Origin: Candidatus Onthocola stercoravium
Lineage (GTDB): Bacteria > Bacillota_I > Bacilli_A > RF39 > UBA660
Direction of reading: 5' to 3'
Assembly: GCA_018711775.1 (NCBI GenBank)
Contig: DVHV01000170.1
Span: 1-9,521, forward strand
DNA length: 9,521 nt
In this document: positions 1 to 4,854 of the stretch, in pieces
Layout of the letters: every line of letters begins with the position of its first letter
How positions within the stretch are numbered: the stretch's first letter is position 1
Notes under the pieces: model-generated
What the model saw: the letters and a program-made list of their open reading frames with translations, nothing else
The model's database searches: none
What the model was told of the DNA's origin: nothing
Position numbers and translations under genes: made by a program

Positions 1-1
1 A

Positions 2-313
2 AACTACTTTAAAGATTTAGATGATTTATCTTCTATAAAAGATGTCTATACAGCGGATGTTTTAATTAATATTAATGAGGAAGAAATAAATTCAATTCAA
101 AATTATATAAATAGTAACTATAAAATAGCTTATCCCATTTTGAAAAATAATGTAAAAAATAAAATAAGTTATAATATAAGAAGAATATTTAAAGAAGGAG
201 ATTATTATATAGCTATCATAGATGCTATATTTAATGATGTTGAGTATACTGGTAAATTAAAAATAGAAATAGTTAATAATTATCCTCAATATTCTGAATT
301 AATATTTTACTAA
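2..313 (+). CDS. 3' end of an unrecognised protein (5' truncated by window edge)
   Basis: An open frame enters from the left edge and gives 103 residues ending at a TAA (311-313). There is no in-frame ATG, so the start lies outside the window. The fragment is rich in Asn, Ile, Tyr and Lys, with no cysteine, membrane segment or recognised motif. The last third, around EYTGKLKIEIVNN, has a beta-strand-like alternating pattern and could be the end of a small extracytoplasmic or beta-sandwich domain, but that is a guess. In Bacillus the gene before rpmE is often rho; this is clearly not the Rho C-terminus. The gene ends only 7 nt before the -35 box of the rpmE promoter, and I see no convincing terminator. 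The coding call rests on the long open frame and on codon use like its neighbours. Confidence 0.65.
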   Translation, partial: NYFKDLDDLSSIKDVYTADVLININEEEINSIQNYINSNYKIAYPILKNNVKNKISYNIRRIFKEGDYYIAIIDAIFNDVEYTGKLKIEIVNNYPQYSELIFY

Positions 314-320
314 TAAGGGC

Positions 321-348
321 TTGTCATAATAAAAAAGTATGTTATAAT
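321..348 (+). promoter_or_regulatory. Strong sigmaA promoter with extended -10, for rpmE
   Basis: The -35 box is TTGTCA (321-326) and the -10 box is a perfect TATAAT (343-348), with a 16-bp spacer. The TG at 340-341, one base before the -10, makes it an extended -10 promoter. Transcription would start near 355, giving a leader of about 50 nt before the L31 start codon. The site lies just after the stop of the upstream gene, so rpmE is probably an independent unit. Confidence 0.8.
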
Positions 349-366
349 ATTAAAGACAAAGGATTA

Positions 367-388
367 CTATGTCATGAATTTGACATGG
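367..388 (+). promoter_or_regulatory. Hairpin in the rpmE leader, possible r-protein autoregulatory element
   Basis: ATGTCA (369-374) and TGACAT (381-386) form a perfect 6-bp stem around a TGAATT loop. It extends outward by a U-G and a C-G pair to 8 bp. The hairpin ends 3 nt before the Shine-Dalgarno AAGGAG (392-397). Ribosomal-protein leaders often place structures here for feedback control, and L31 leader RNAs are described in several bacterial groups. I cannot tell whether this one belongs to a known family. Confidence 0.4.
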
Positions 389-403
389 CGGAAGGAGCGA
401 AAA

Positions 404-616
404 ATGAAAAAGAACATCCATCCAGAAGTTAAAGAAGCTGTAGTAACTTGTGCATGTGGTGCAACATTTACAACTCGTTCAACAAAAGATAAAATCGATG
501 TTGAAATTTGCAGTGAATGTCATCCATTCTATACAGGAACACAAGGAAAAGCAAAGAAAACTGGAAATATTGAAAAATTTAATAAAAAATTTGGTTTAGA
601 CAAAGAACAAAAGTAG
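404..616 (+). CDS. rpmE: 50S ribosomal protein L31, zinc-binding type
   Basis: This is ribosomal protein L31, a small protein of the large subunit that contributes to the bridge with the small subunit. The 70-residue length fits the family. It carries the zinc-type signature: CxC at residues 16 and 18 and CxxC at 36 and 39, followed by the conserved HPFYTG block (40-45). The cysteine-bearing form is used when zinc is sufficient; the cysteine-free paralogue replaces it under zinc limitation. The start is ATG 404, chosen because AAGGAG (392-397) is spaced correctly before it. An in-frame ATG at 374 lies inside the leader hairpin and would add ten residues absent from the family. The gene has its own strong promoter and probably a terminator that overlaps its stop codon. 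Confidence 0.96.
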   Translation: MKKNIHPEVKEAVVTCACGATFTTRSTKDKIDVEICSECHPFYTGTQGKAKKTGNIEKFNKKFGLDKEQK

Positions 617-635
617 TAATATTTTTGTTTTTTTT
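602..635 (+). terminator. AT-rich hairpin overlapping the rpmE stop, probable weak terminator
   Basis: Positions 602-615 pair with 620-633 to give about 14 pairs, including two G-U wobbles, around a GTAA loop. The 3' arm is itself a run of T (622-634), so stem and U-tract coincide. The hairpin begins inside the last codons of rpmE and contains its TAG stop. The stem is nearly all A-U with one G-C pair, so efficiency is uncertain. Confidence 0.4.
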
Positions 636-652
636 CAATATTTTAGTATAAT
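625..652 (+). promoter_or_regulatory. Possible sigmaA promoter for rpiB
   Basis: A perfect TATAAT lies at 647-652. The best -35 match is TTGTTT (625-630) with a 16-bp spacer, which is weak and lies inside the putative rpmE terminator. A transcript would start near 659, leaving almost no room upstream of the Shine-Dalgarno at 659-669. That short leader lowers confidence. Confidence 0.35.
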
Positions 653-664
653 TAATTTAGGGAG

Positions 665-1126
665 ATGATTAAAATAAAAATTTTTCTAGGAGTAGACCAT
701 CAAGGAGCCAAATATAAAGATGATATAATTACTTATTTAAAAAATAATGGTATAGATATAGAAACATCAGAATTAAAAAATAGTGATGCTGATGACTATC
801 CAGATTTTGCATATGATATTTGTAAGAAAGTTTTACAAGAAAATGCTTTAGGAATACTAGTCTGTGGCTCTGGTATAGGTATGAGTATCGCTGCTAATAA
901 AGTTAAGGGTATAAGATGTGCTAGAGTATTTGATGAAAATGATGCCTTCACTGCCAAAAATCATAATGGGGCTAATATAATTGCTTTTGGAACTAATCTA
1001 AGTTTAGATACTATTTATAAAATAATTGATACTTTTATTGCCACCAAAAGTCCTTGTGAAGAAAGACATTTAAGAAGAATTGAAAAAGTAATGAAAATTG
1101 AAAACGGAGATTACAATGGATTATAA
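665..1126 (+). CDS. rpiB: Ribose-5-phosphate isomerase B (RpiB/LacAB family)
   Basis: RpiB interconverts ribose 5-phosphate and ribulose 5-phosphate in the cytoplasmic pentose phosphate pathway. Counting from ATG 665 (153 residues), the family's phosphate-binding DH pair is at 11-12, the catalytic cysteine is C67 in ILVCGSGIGMSIAANK, and HNGANIIAFG is at 100-109. H135 and R138 match the conserved C-terminal HxxR. Length is normal for the family. The LacA/LacB galactose-6-phosphate isomerases share this fold, but a single copy beside rpmE and no lac genes favours RpiB. The start is uncertain: the ATG lies inside an extended Shine-Dalgarno match (659-669), and family members usually begin at the equivalent of the ATA codon at 674. 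The 3' end overlaps the next gene by 11 nt, suggesting translational coupling. Confidence 0.92.
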   Translation: MIKIKIFLGVDHQGAKYKDDIITYLKNNGIDIETSELKNSDADDYPDFAYDICKKVLQENALGILVCGSGIGMSIAANKVKGIRCARVFDENDAFTAKNHNGANIIAFGTNLSLDTIYKIIDTFIATKSPCEERHLRRIEKVMKIENGDYNGL

Positions 1127-1298
1127 AATTATTCTTTACATAGTTTTCACTTTTGTTGCGGCATTTGCCTTGTCTGGAGTAAATTTTAATACCATCATTA
1201 AGAAAGATAAAACGATTGAAGCCCGCGTTTTGGTAATAGTTTTAAGTCTTTCTTTAGGATATTTATTAACTAATTTTGTAGTAGAATTTGTCAATTAA
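1116..1298 (+). CDS. Small membrane protein, DUF1146 / YwzB-like
   Basis: This 60-residue protein has two hydrophobic segments, at about 5-22 and 37-58. They are separated by a short polar loop (NFNTIIKKDKTIEA) leading into an A-R-V-L motif. That layout and the position close upstream of spoIID match the DUF1146 family, whose B. subtilis member YwzB lies between the ATP synthase genes and murAA-spoIID. The function is unknown. The start is ATG 1116, with GGAG at 1106-1109 six bases upstream. A TTG at 1098 in the same frame would place the ribosome binding site inside the coding region. The gene overlaps the end of rpiB by 11 nt, so the two are probably cotranscribed and coupled. Family assignment is from remembered sequence similarity and synteny. 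Confidence 0.75.
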   Translation: MDYKIILYIVFTFVAAFALSGVNFNTIIKKDKTIEARVLVIVLSLSLGYLLTNFVVEFVN

Positions 1299-1327
1299 TC
1301 ATAAATTATTTTCAAAATACATAAAAT
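1299..1327 (+). promoter_or_regulatory. Possible sigmaE-like promoter for spoIID
   Basis: CATAAAAT (1320-1327) matches the Bacillus sigmaE -10 consensus CATACAnT except at one position. TCATAAA (1299-1305) matches the -35 consensus KMATATT at five of seven positions, with a 14-bp spacer, which is the expected spacing. spoIID belongs to the sigmaE regulon in Bacillus. In DNA this AT-rich the match could be chance. Confidence 0.35.
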
Positions 1328-1342
1328 TATTGAGGCCAAAAT

Positions 1343-2248
1343 ATGCAAAATAAATATTTAATTATAATAATAGTTGTTTTAAGTATAATAGCCATAGTAA
1401 GCAGTCCAAATAAAGAAGAGACTGCTTATTTTAATGATGATTTAGTAAATGTTACAGTAAAAGATGTAGATAGTAATGAAGAAACAAATCTCGATTTAGA
1501 AGAATATGTTGTTGGAGTAGTTGCTGGAGAAATGCCTGCATCTTTTGAAATTGAAGCCTTAAAAGCCCAAGCAATTGCTGCCCGAAGTTATGCTTTATCT
1601 AAAATCGAAACATCTACTGAAAGCTATGATTTAGTAACGGACATTACCAATCAAGTATATATAACTACTGAAGATATGCAAGAAAAATGGGGAGAGGATT
1701 ACGATTTTTATTATGATAAAATCAAAAATGCCGTATCAGCCACTAAAAATTTAGTAATGGAATATGAAGGGGATGTAATAAGCGCTTATTATTTTGCTAT
1801 GAGTAACGGTGCTACTGAAGATGTATCTTTAGTCTTCGGCGAATCTCGCGATTACCTTAAAAGTGTCGATTCCTCTTGGGATGAATCCGTCAAAAACTTT
1901 TCGGTAACGACTACTTTTACTAAAGAAGAATTCTGTTCCAAACTTAGTATAGATTGTTCTAATATAACCATCGGAGCAATAGATCGCAGCAGTACCAATC
2001 GCGTAAATACCATCGTAATAAATGATAAAGAGTTTAAAGGAACAACTTTACGCACTTTATTAGGATTGCGTTCAACTGATTTTACGATAGACATTGCTGA
2101 TGATATAAAAATTACTACCAAGGGTTATGGACATGGTGTTGGTATGAGTCAATATGGGGCTAACGAAATGGCTAAAAATGGTGCAAGTTATGAAGAAATA
2201 TTAAATCATTATTACAAAGATATCGATATCGTTGAAATAAATGTATAA
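1343..2248 (+). CDS. spoIID: Stage II sporulation protein D (SpoIID), peptidoglycan lytic transglycosylase
   Basis: SpoIID is a mother-cell membrane protein of the engulfment machinery. It cleaves glycan strands lacking stem peptides, working with SpoIIP and SpoIIM. Residues 5-21 form the single N-terminal membrane anchor, and the rest would face the extracytoplasmic septal space. The SpoIID domain is clear: EEYVVGVVAGEMP at 53-65, containing the probable catalytic E63; ALKAQAIAARSYAL at 72-85; AMSNGATED at 152-160; and the C-terminal GYGHGVGMSQYGA at 261-273. Length (301) is close to B. subtilis SpoIID. Cysteines 198 and 205 recall the cysteine pair that binds zinc in the Clostridioides difficile enzyme, though the spacing may differ. 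The start ATG has GAGG (1332-1335) seven bases before it. Unlike in Bacillus, no murA lies between the DUF1146 gene and spoIID. Confidence 0.94.
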   Translation: MQNKYLIIIIVVLSIIAIVSSPNKEETAYFNDDLVNVTVKDVDSNEETNLDLEEYVVGVVAGEMPASFEIEALKAQAIAARSYALSKIETSTESYDLVTDITNQVYITTEDMQEKWGEDYDFYYDKIKNAVSATKNLVMEYEGDVISAYYFAMSNGATEDVSLVFGESRDYLKSVDSSWDESVKNFSVTTTFTKEEFCSKLSIDCSNITIGAIDRSSTNRVNTIVINDKEFKGTTLRTLLGLRSTDFTIDIADDIKITTKGYGHGVGMSQYGANEMAKNGASYEEILNHYYKDIDIVEINV

Positions 2249-2272
2249 AATATCCAAATAATTCTCATACTT
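2242..2272 (+). promoter_or_regulatory. Possible forespore (sigmaG/sigmaF-like) promoter for spoIIQ
   Basis: TGTATA (2242-2247) overlaps the end of spoIID and resembles the sigmaF/sigmaG -35. CATACTT (2266-2272) matches the sigmaG -10 CATAMTA at six of seven positions, with an 18-bp spacer. The GG that marks sigmaF -10 elements is absent. spoIIQ is a forespore gene in Bacillus, so a separate forespore promoter here is biologically expected. Confidence 0.4.
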
Positions 2273-2290
2273 TAATTAGGATGGTGAATT

Positions 2291-2935
2291 ATGAAGAAAA
2301 GAAAATTAAAAGGATTTGTCTTGCCAACAGTTTATGTTTTAGTAATTGGAATTTTATTTATTAGTATTTCCTTTCTAGGATCAGCCTTACAAAATCAAAT
2401 TAATTATGAAGATGATTTATCCGTAAGTGCTCTAGAAGATGAGGAAGTAACACCAGTAATTAAAAATGAAGAAGAGGTAACAACCGATCAAATTGTAAAA
2501 CCATTTACTTCTTCTTCCGTAAGTGTCAGTAAATCATACTATAGTAAAGACGATGATGAAGCAACTCAACAAAATTCTTTAGTATATTATGAAAAAACTT
2601 ATTTACAAAATAGTGGCATTTTATATTCTGCTACTGAGGCATTTGATATTGTAAGTGCCTATAATGGAACTGTATCAAATATACGTGAAGATGAAATGCT
2701 AGGAACTGTTATTGAAATAACTCATAACCCCAATTTAAAAACAGTTTATTATAGCTTAAGTGAAGTTAGTGTTGCTAAAGATGATGTAGTTACATCAGGA
2801 CAAATTATTGGAAAAAGTGGGGATAATATTTTAGAAGATACTAACGAAAATTGCTTGTTATTTGAAGTTTATTATAATGGTAATACAATTGATCCTGAAG
2901 AATTTTATACAATGAATATAAAAGACCTTCAATAA
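2291..2935 (+). CDS. spoIIQ: SpoIIQ-like forespore engulfment protein, degenerate LytM/M23 domain
   Basis: SpoIIQ sits in the forespore membrane and pairs with SpoIIIAH across the septal space, anchoring the engulfing membrane and forming part of the feeding-tube channel. Residues 8-30 are the N-terminal membrane segment and 35-70 an acidic linker. Residues 70-112 contain the family stretch PFTSSSVSVSKSYY followed by SLVYYEKTYLQNSGI, recognisable in Bacillus SpoIIQ. The LytM (peptidase M23) fold spans about 110-207. Its metal ligands are gone: the usual HxxxD region reads YSATEAFD (112-119), and the HLHFEV-type motif reads CLLFEV (188-193). It should therefore be a structural, non-enzymatic member. 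Length (214) is somewhat shorter than B. subtilis SpoIIQ. The start has an excellent Shine-Dalgarno, AGGATGGTGA (2278-2287). Its position between spoIID and spoIIID matches Bacillus order. Confidence 0.88.
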   Translation: MKKRKLKGFVLPTVYVLVIGILFISISFLGSALQNQINYEDDLSVSALEDEEVTPVIKNEEEVTTDQIVKPFTSSSVSVSKSYYSKDDDEATQQNSLVYYEKTYLQNSGILYSATEAFDIVSAYNGTVSNIREDEMLGTVIEITHNPNLKTVYYSLSEVSVAKDDVVTSGQIIGKSGDNILEDTNENCLLFEVYYNGNTIDPEEFYTMNIKDLQ

Positions 2936-2937
2936 AA

Positions 2938-2945
2938 CATAAAAT
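2938..2945 (+). promoter_or_regulatory. Possible sigmaE-like -10 element for spoIIID
   Basis: CATAAAAT occurs here exactly as it does before spoIID. The nearest -35-like heptamer is GAATATA (2914-2920), six of seven to KMATATT, but the spacer is 17 bp, longer than the usual 14-15. Transcription would start near 2951, at the foot of the following hairpin. The same octamer also occurs by chance at 3235-3242, so this is weak evidence. Confidence 0.25.
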
Positions 2946-2948
2946 AAT

Positions 2949-2975
2949 CCCTTAATAATATAATTTATTAAGGGG
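2949..2975 (+). promoter_or_regulatory. Hairpin masking the spoIIID ribosome binding site
   Basis: CCCTTAATAA (2949-2958) pairs perfectly with TTATTAAGGG (2965-2974) around a six-base TATAAT loop. A U-G wobble at 2948/2975 adds one more pair. The 3' arm contains AAGGGG (2970-2975), the only plausible Shine-Dalgarno for spoIIID, ending 10 nt before its ATG. The bases after the stem (TTGTTTGGTTATG) are not a good U-tract, so an intrinsic terminator is less likely than RBS sequestration. It could act as a partial attenuator between spoIIQ and spoIIID. Confidence 0.6.
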
Positions 2976-2985
2976 TTGTTTGGTT

Positions 2986-3234
2986 ATGGATAAATTTATT
3001 GAAAAAAGAGTATTACAAGAAGCAAATCATATAATTAAAACAAAAGACACTATTAGAAAAACAGCAGAGTCTTTTAATGTTAGTAAAAGTACTATACATA
3101 ATGATTTAAAAAACAAATTAAAAAAAATTGATCAAAGTTTAGCAAATGAAATAAGCCTAATATTTAAAAATCATGATGAAAATAAACATATTAGAGGTGG
3201 TGAAGCTACCAAAAATAAGTATAAAAAGAGGTAA
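2986..3234 (+). CDS. spoIIID: Sporulation transcriptional regulator SpoIIID
   Basis: SpoIIID is a small DNA-binding protein that activates and represses many mother-cell genes after sigmaE turns on. The 82 residues align along their length with Bacillus SpoIIID. A helix-turn-helix spans about 21-43 (TIRKTAESFNVSKSTIHNDL), LANEISLI is at 54-61, and the conserved basic C-terminal segment HIRGGEATKNKYKKR closes the protein. That segment contributes a second DNA contact in the family. The Bacillus protein has about ten more residues after the KYKK motif, absent here. The start is ATG 2986; the in-frame TTG two codons upstream adds nothing. Its only Shine-Dalgarno (2970-2975) lies in the 3' arm of a perfect hairpin, so translation may be controlled. 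The next gene begins six bases after its stop, indicating cotranscription. Confidence 0.96.
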   Translation: MDKFIEKRVLQEANHIIKTKDTIRKTAESFNVSKSTIHNDLKNKLKKIDQSLANEISLIFKNHDENKHIRGGEATKNKYKKR

Positions 3235-3240
3235 CATAAA

Positions 3241-3831
3241 ATGAAACTTAATAATACAATTTATTTAACTGATGATACAATATATGTAAAAAACAAAAAA
3301 AGAAATAATATTATAAAATACAAAATAAACAAAAATATAATACTATATGGAAAAGTTTATAATATAGAAAAATTTACCAAAGTATACAGTATGTTATTAA
3401 GTGAAAATAAACTTAATAACAATTTATTTGGTGATACAATAAAAATTATAATAAATCCAACTTATACACCAGCAGATATTTTCTTTTTAAAAACTATTTT
3501 TGAGAAATTCAATTATCGTAAAATAGTATTTGAACAAGAAACAAAAAAATATAAATTAAATCAAAGCAATGCTTATTTAAACATATTTGATAATTATTTG
3601 CTTTTAAGTTACATTGATGAATACAAAAAAACAAAATCTTTTTTAATACCTAATAACTATTTTAATACTTTGAATGATACTTTAAAATATATAAAAAATA
3701 AAATTGCTAATAAAGATTTATATTTAATAGGAAAAGGTGAAATATTAACTGAAATATTCAATTCTTTTGAAAAAAAATATCAAAATAAAACGTATATTTA
3801 CAAAGATAGTGAGGTGTTTTTACTTATTTAA
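3241..3831 (+). CDS. Unrecognised 196-aa protein in the mbl position; possible degenerate MreB/Mbl-like (actin-fold) protein
   Basis: No family is recognisable with confidence. The protein is cytoplasmic, Asn/Lys/Ile/Tyr-rich and lacks membrane segments. In Bacillus the gene directly after spoIIID is mbl, an MreB-type actin. Three parts of this protein look like eroded MreB elements in the right order: an N-terminal hairpin TIYLTDDTIYVKNKK (6-20) where MreB has its DLGT loop followed by TLVYVKGK; a mid strand and helix TIKIIINPTYTPADIFFLK (66-84) resembling the ICVPSGIT...E segment; and a C-terminal LYLIGKGEILTEIFNSFEKK (160-179) resembling ILTGGGALLPGL. The nucleotide-binding glycines are mostly gone, and the length is about 55-60% of MreB. 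AGAGG (3227-3231) lies ten bases before the ATG. Coding is well supported by the uninterrupted frame and tight spacing; the actin-like reading is inference. Confidence 0.8.
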   Translation: MKLNNTIYLTDDTIYVKNKKRNNIIKYKINKNIILYGKVYNIEKFTKVYSMLLSENKLNNNLFGDTIKIIINPTYTPADIFFLKTIFEKFNYRKIVFEQETKKYKLNQSNAYLNIFDNYLLLSYIDEYKKTKSFLIPNNYFNTLNDTLKYIKNKIANKDLYLIGKGEILTEIFNSFEKKYQNKTYIYKDSEVFLLI

Positions 3832-3849
3832 GTAATAAAATGTCGAACT

Positions 3850-3877
3850 TTGTCGTACTAAAATGTTTGCTTATCTT
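3850..3877 (+). promoter_or_regulatory. Weak candidate promoter for the cold-shock gene
   Basis: TTGTCG (3850-3855) and TATCTT (3872-3877) are spaced by 16 bp, with four of six matches at the -10. The 92-nt gap between 3831 and 3924 is longer than others in this block and is where the cold-shock leader should lie. No strong secondary structure stands out. Confidence 0.3.
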
Positions 3878-3923
3878 TTGGTTATGTGTTAAAGTTAAAG
3901 TGAAGAGGGAAGGAGTGTGTGAT

Positions 3924-4142
3924 ATGATGCAAGGCAAAGTTAAATGGTTTAACAATGAAAAAGGATATGGATTCATCGAATACGACCAACTATCTGATAT
4001 TTTTGTTCATTACTCAGCTATTAAAAAAGATGGCTATAAAACATTAAACGAAGGATCACTAGTAAATTTCAAATTAATTGAAACTGCTAAAGGCTTACAA
4101 GCTGTTGATGTTATTGAAGAACAAATGACTACAATAGTTTAG
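3924..4142 (+). CDS. csp: Cold-shock domain protein (CspA/CspB family)
   Basis: This is a 72-residue single-domain cold-shock protein that binds single-stranded RNA and DNA and keeps mRNA unstructured, acting as an RNA chaperone and antiterminator in the cytoplasm. The domain covers the whole chain: the opening GKVKWFNNEKGYGFIEY (4-20) contains RNP1, and DIFVHYSAI (25-33) is RNP2. The usual KGFGFI is KGYGFI here, a conservative aromatic change in the nucleic-acid-binding face. The C-terminus AVDVIEEQ is standard, followed by a short tail. Start ATG 3924 is eight bases after AAGGAG (3910-3915). A second ATG follows immediately at 3927, and either would give a normal protein. An upstream in-frame ATG at 3840 would add a hydrophobic stretch foreign to the family. 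A strong terminator ends the unit. Confidence 0.95.
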   Translation: MMQGKVKWFNNEKGYGFIEYDQLSDIFVHYSAIKKDGYKTLNEGSLVNFKLIETAKGLQAVDVIEEQMTTIV

Positions 4143-4156
4143 CATTTACTTGTAAG

Positions 4157-4183
4157 AGCTAGAAAGAAATTTCTAGTTTTTTT
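4157..4183 (+). terminator. Intrinsic terminator after the cold-shock gene
   Basis: CTAGAAA (4159-4165) pairs perfectly with TTTCTAG (4170-4176) around a GAAA tetraloop, followed by seven T (4177-4183). A few extra A-U and G-U pairs extend the base. This is a textbook Rho-independent terminator, 16 nt after the csp stop. Confidence 0.9.
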
Positions 4184-4202
4184 ATTCAGTTTATGATATA
4201 TT
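4174..4202 (+). promoter_or_regulatory. Candidate extended -10 promoter for hpf
   Basis: TATATT (4197-4202) is preceded by TG at 4194-4195, an extended -10 arrangement. The -35 region 17 bp upstream (TAGTTT, 4174-4179) is poor and lies in the preceding terminator. A separate promoter is expected because csp terminates strongly. No sigmaB-type site is evident. Confidence 0.35.
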
Positions 4203-4221
4203 ATTAATAGAGGTGATATAG

Positions 4222-4755
4222 ATGAAAATAAATATTCGCGGTGATAAAGTAACGGTCACTAAATCTATTAAGGATTATATAAGCGAAAAATTAAGCCGAC
4301 TTGATAAGTATTTCGAAAATCCAAAGGGAATCGAATGTAAGGTTCTAATTAAGGTAAAAAACCAAGAACAAAGTATTGAAGTAACGGTCCCAACTTCTAG
4401 ATTTACTTTAAGAGCGGAAGAAAGACATCAAGACCTTTATGCGGCAACTGATTTAGTTATCGATAAACTTGAAGGACAAATAAGAAAAAATAAGGATCGC
4501 CTAGATAAAAAATATCGGGGATTACCAAAATTTGAAATGAGTTTTGATTTTGAAGCTTTAGAAGAAGAATTAACTAATTCTAAAATTGTTAAGAGAAAAG
4601 ATATTGATATGAAACCGATGGATGAAGAAGAAGCAATAATTCAAATTGAATTGTTGAATCACGATTTCTTTGTTTTTAAGAATATTGATGAAGATTGTGT
4701 TTCAGTTTTATATAAAAGAAAAGATGGAAGTTACGGAATAATTAATGTAAAATAA
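4222..4755 (+). CDS. hpf: Ribosome hibernation-promoting factor, long form
   Basis: Long HPF binds the 30S decoding region in slow growth or stress and dimerises 70S ribosomes into inactive 100S particles. Residues 1 to about 100 form the S30AE ribosome-binding domain, starting MKINIRGDKVTVTKSIKDYI, with SRLDKYF at 25-31 and DLYAATDLVIDKLEGQIRK at 76-94. A linker of about 20 residues follows. The C-terminal dimerisation domain spans about 118-177, recognisable by KIVKRKDIDMKPMDEEEAI, then LLNHDFFVF and a final YKRKDGSYGIINV. Length (177) is typical of the Bacillota long form. The start has AGAGGTGAT (4209-4217) just upstream. Position directly before secA matches Bacillus. It has its own terminator, so hpf and secA are separate units. 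Confidence 0.96.
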   Translation: MKINIRGDKVTVTKSIKDYISEKLSRLDKYFENPKGIECKVLIKVKNQEQSIEVTVPTSRFTLRAEERHQDLYAATDLVIDKLEGQIRKNKDRLDKKYRGLPKFEMSFDFEALEEELTNSKIVKRKDIDMKPMDEEEAIIQIELLNHDFFVFKNIDEDCVSVLYKRKDGSYGIINVK

Positions 4756-4761
4756 CTTATT

Positions 4762-4783
4762 AGAAGCCTTGTGCTTCTTTTTT
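4762..4783 (+). terminator. Intrinsic terminator after hpf
   Basis: AGAAGC (4762-4767) pairs with GCTTCT (4773-4778) around a CTTGT loop, followed by a T run ending at 4783. The stem is short (6 bp) but G-C containing and sits six bases after the hpf stop. The same AGAAGC/GCTTCT core is used in the terminator at 9389-9432. Confidence 0.85.
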
Positions 4784-4825
4784 AATTACAATCAAGAATT
4801 TCCTTATTTTTACTTGATTAAATCC

Positions 4826-4854
4826 TTTTTCTTTTGATATTAACATGATATAAT
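4826..4854 (+). promoter_or_regulatory. Extended -10 promoter for secA
   Basis: A perfect TATAAT (4849-4854) is preceded by TG at 4846-4847. The -35 position at 17-bp spacing reads TTTTTC (4826-4831), which is weak; TTGATA at 4834-4839 is too close to serve. Transcription would begin near 4861, so the mRNA would have a very short leader and start almost at the Shine-Dalgarno (4862-4868). Confidence 0.55.

Noticed and set aside
1852..2121. Open frame on the - strand inside spoIID
   Set aside because: It lies entirely within conserved SpoIID coding sequence and shows no family motif.
3840..3923. N-terminal extension of the cold-shock protein from ATG 3840
   Set aside because: The added 28 residues are hydrophobic and foreign to the family, and AAGGAG at 3910-3915 clearly serves ATG 3924.
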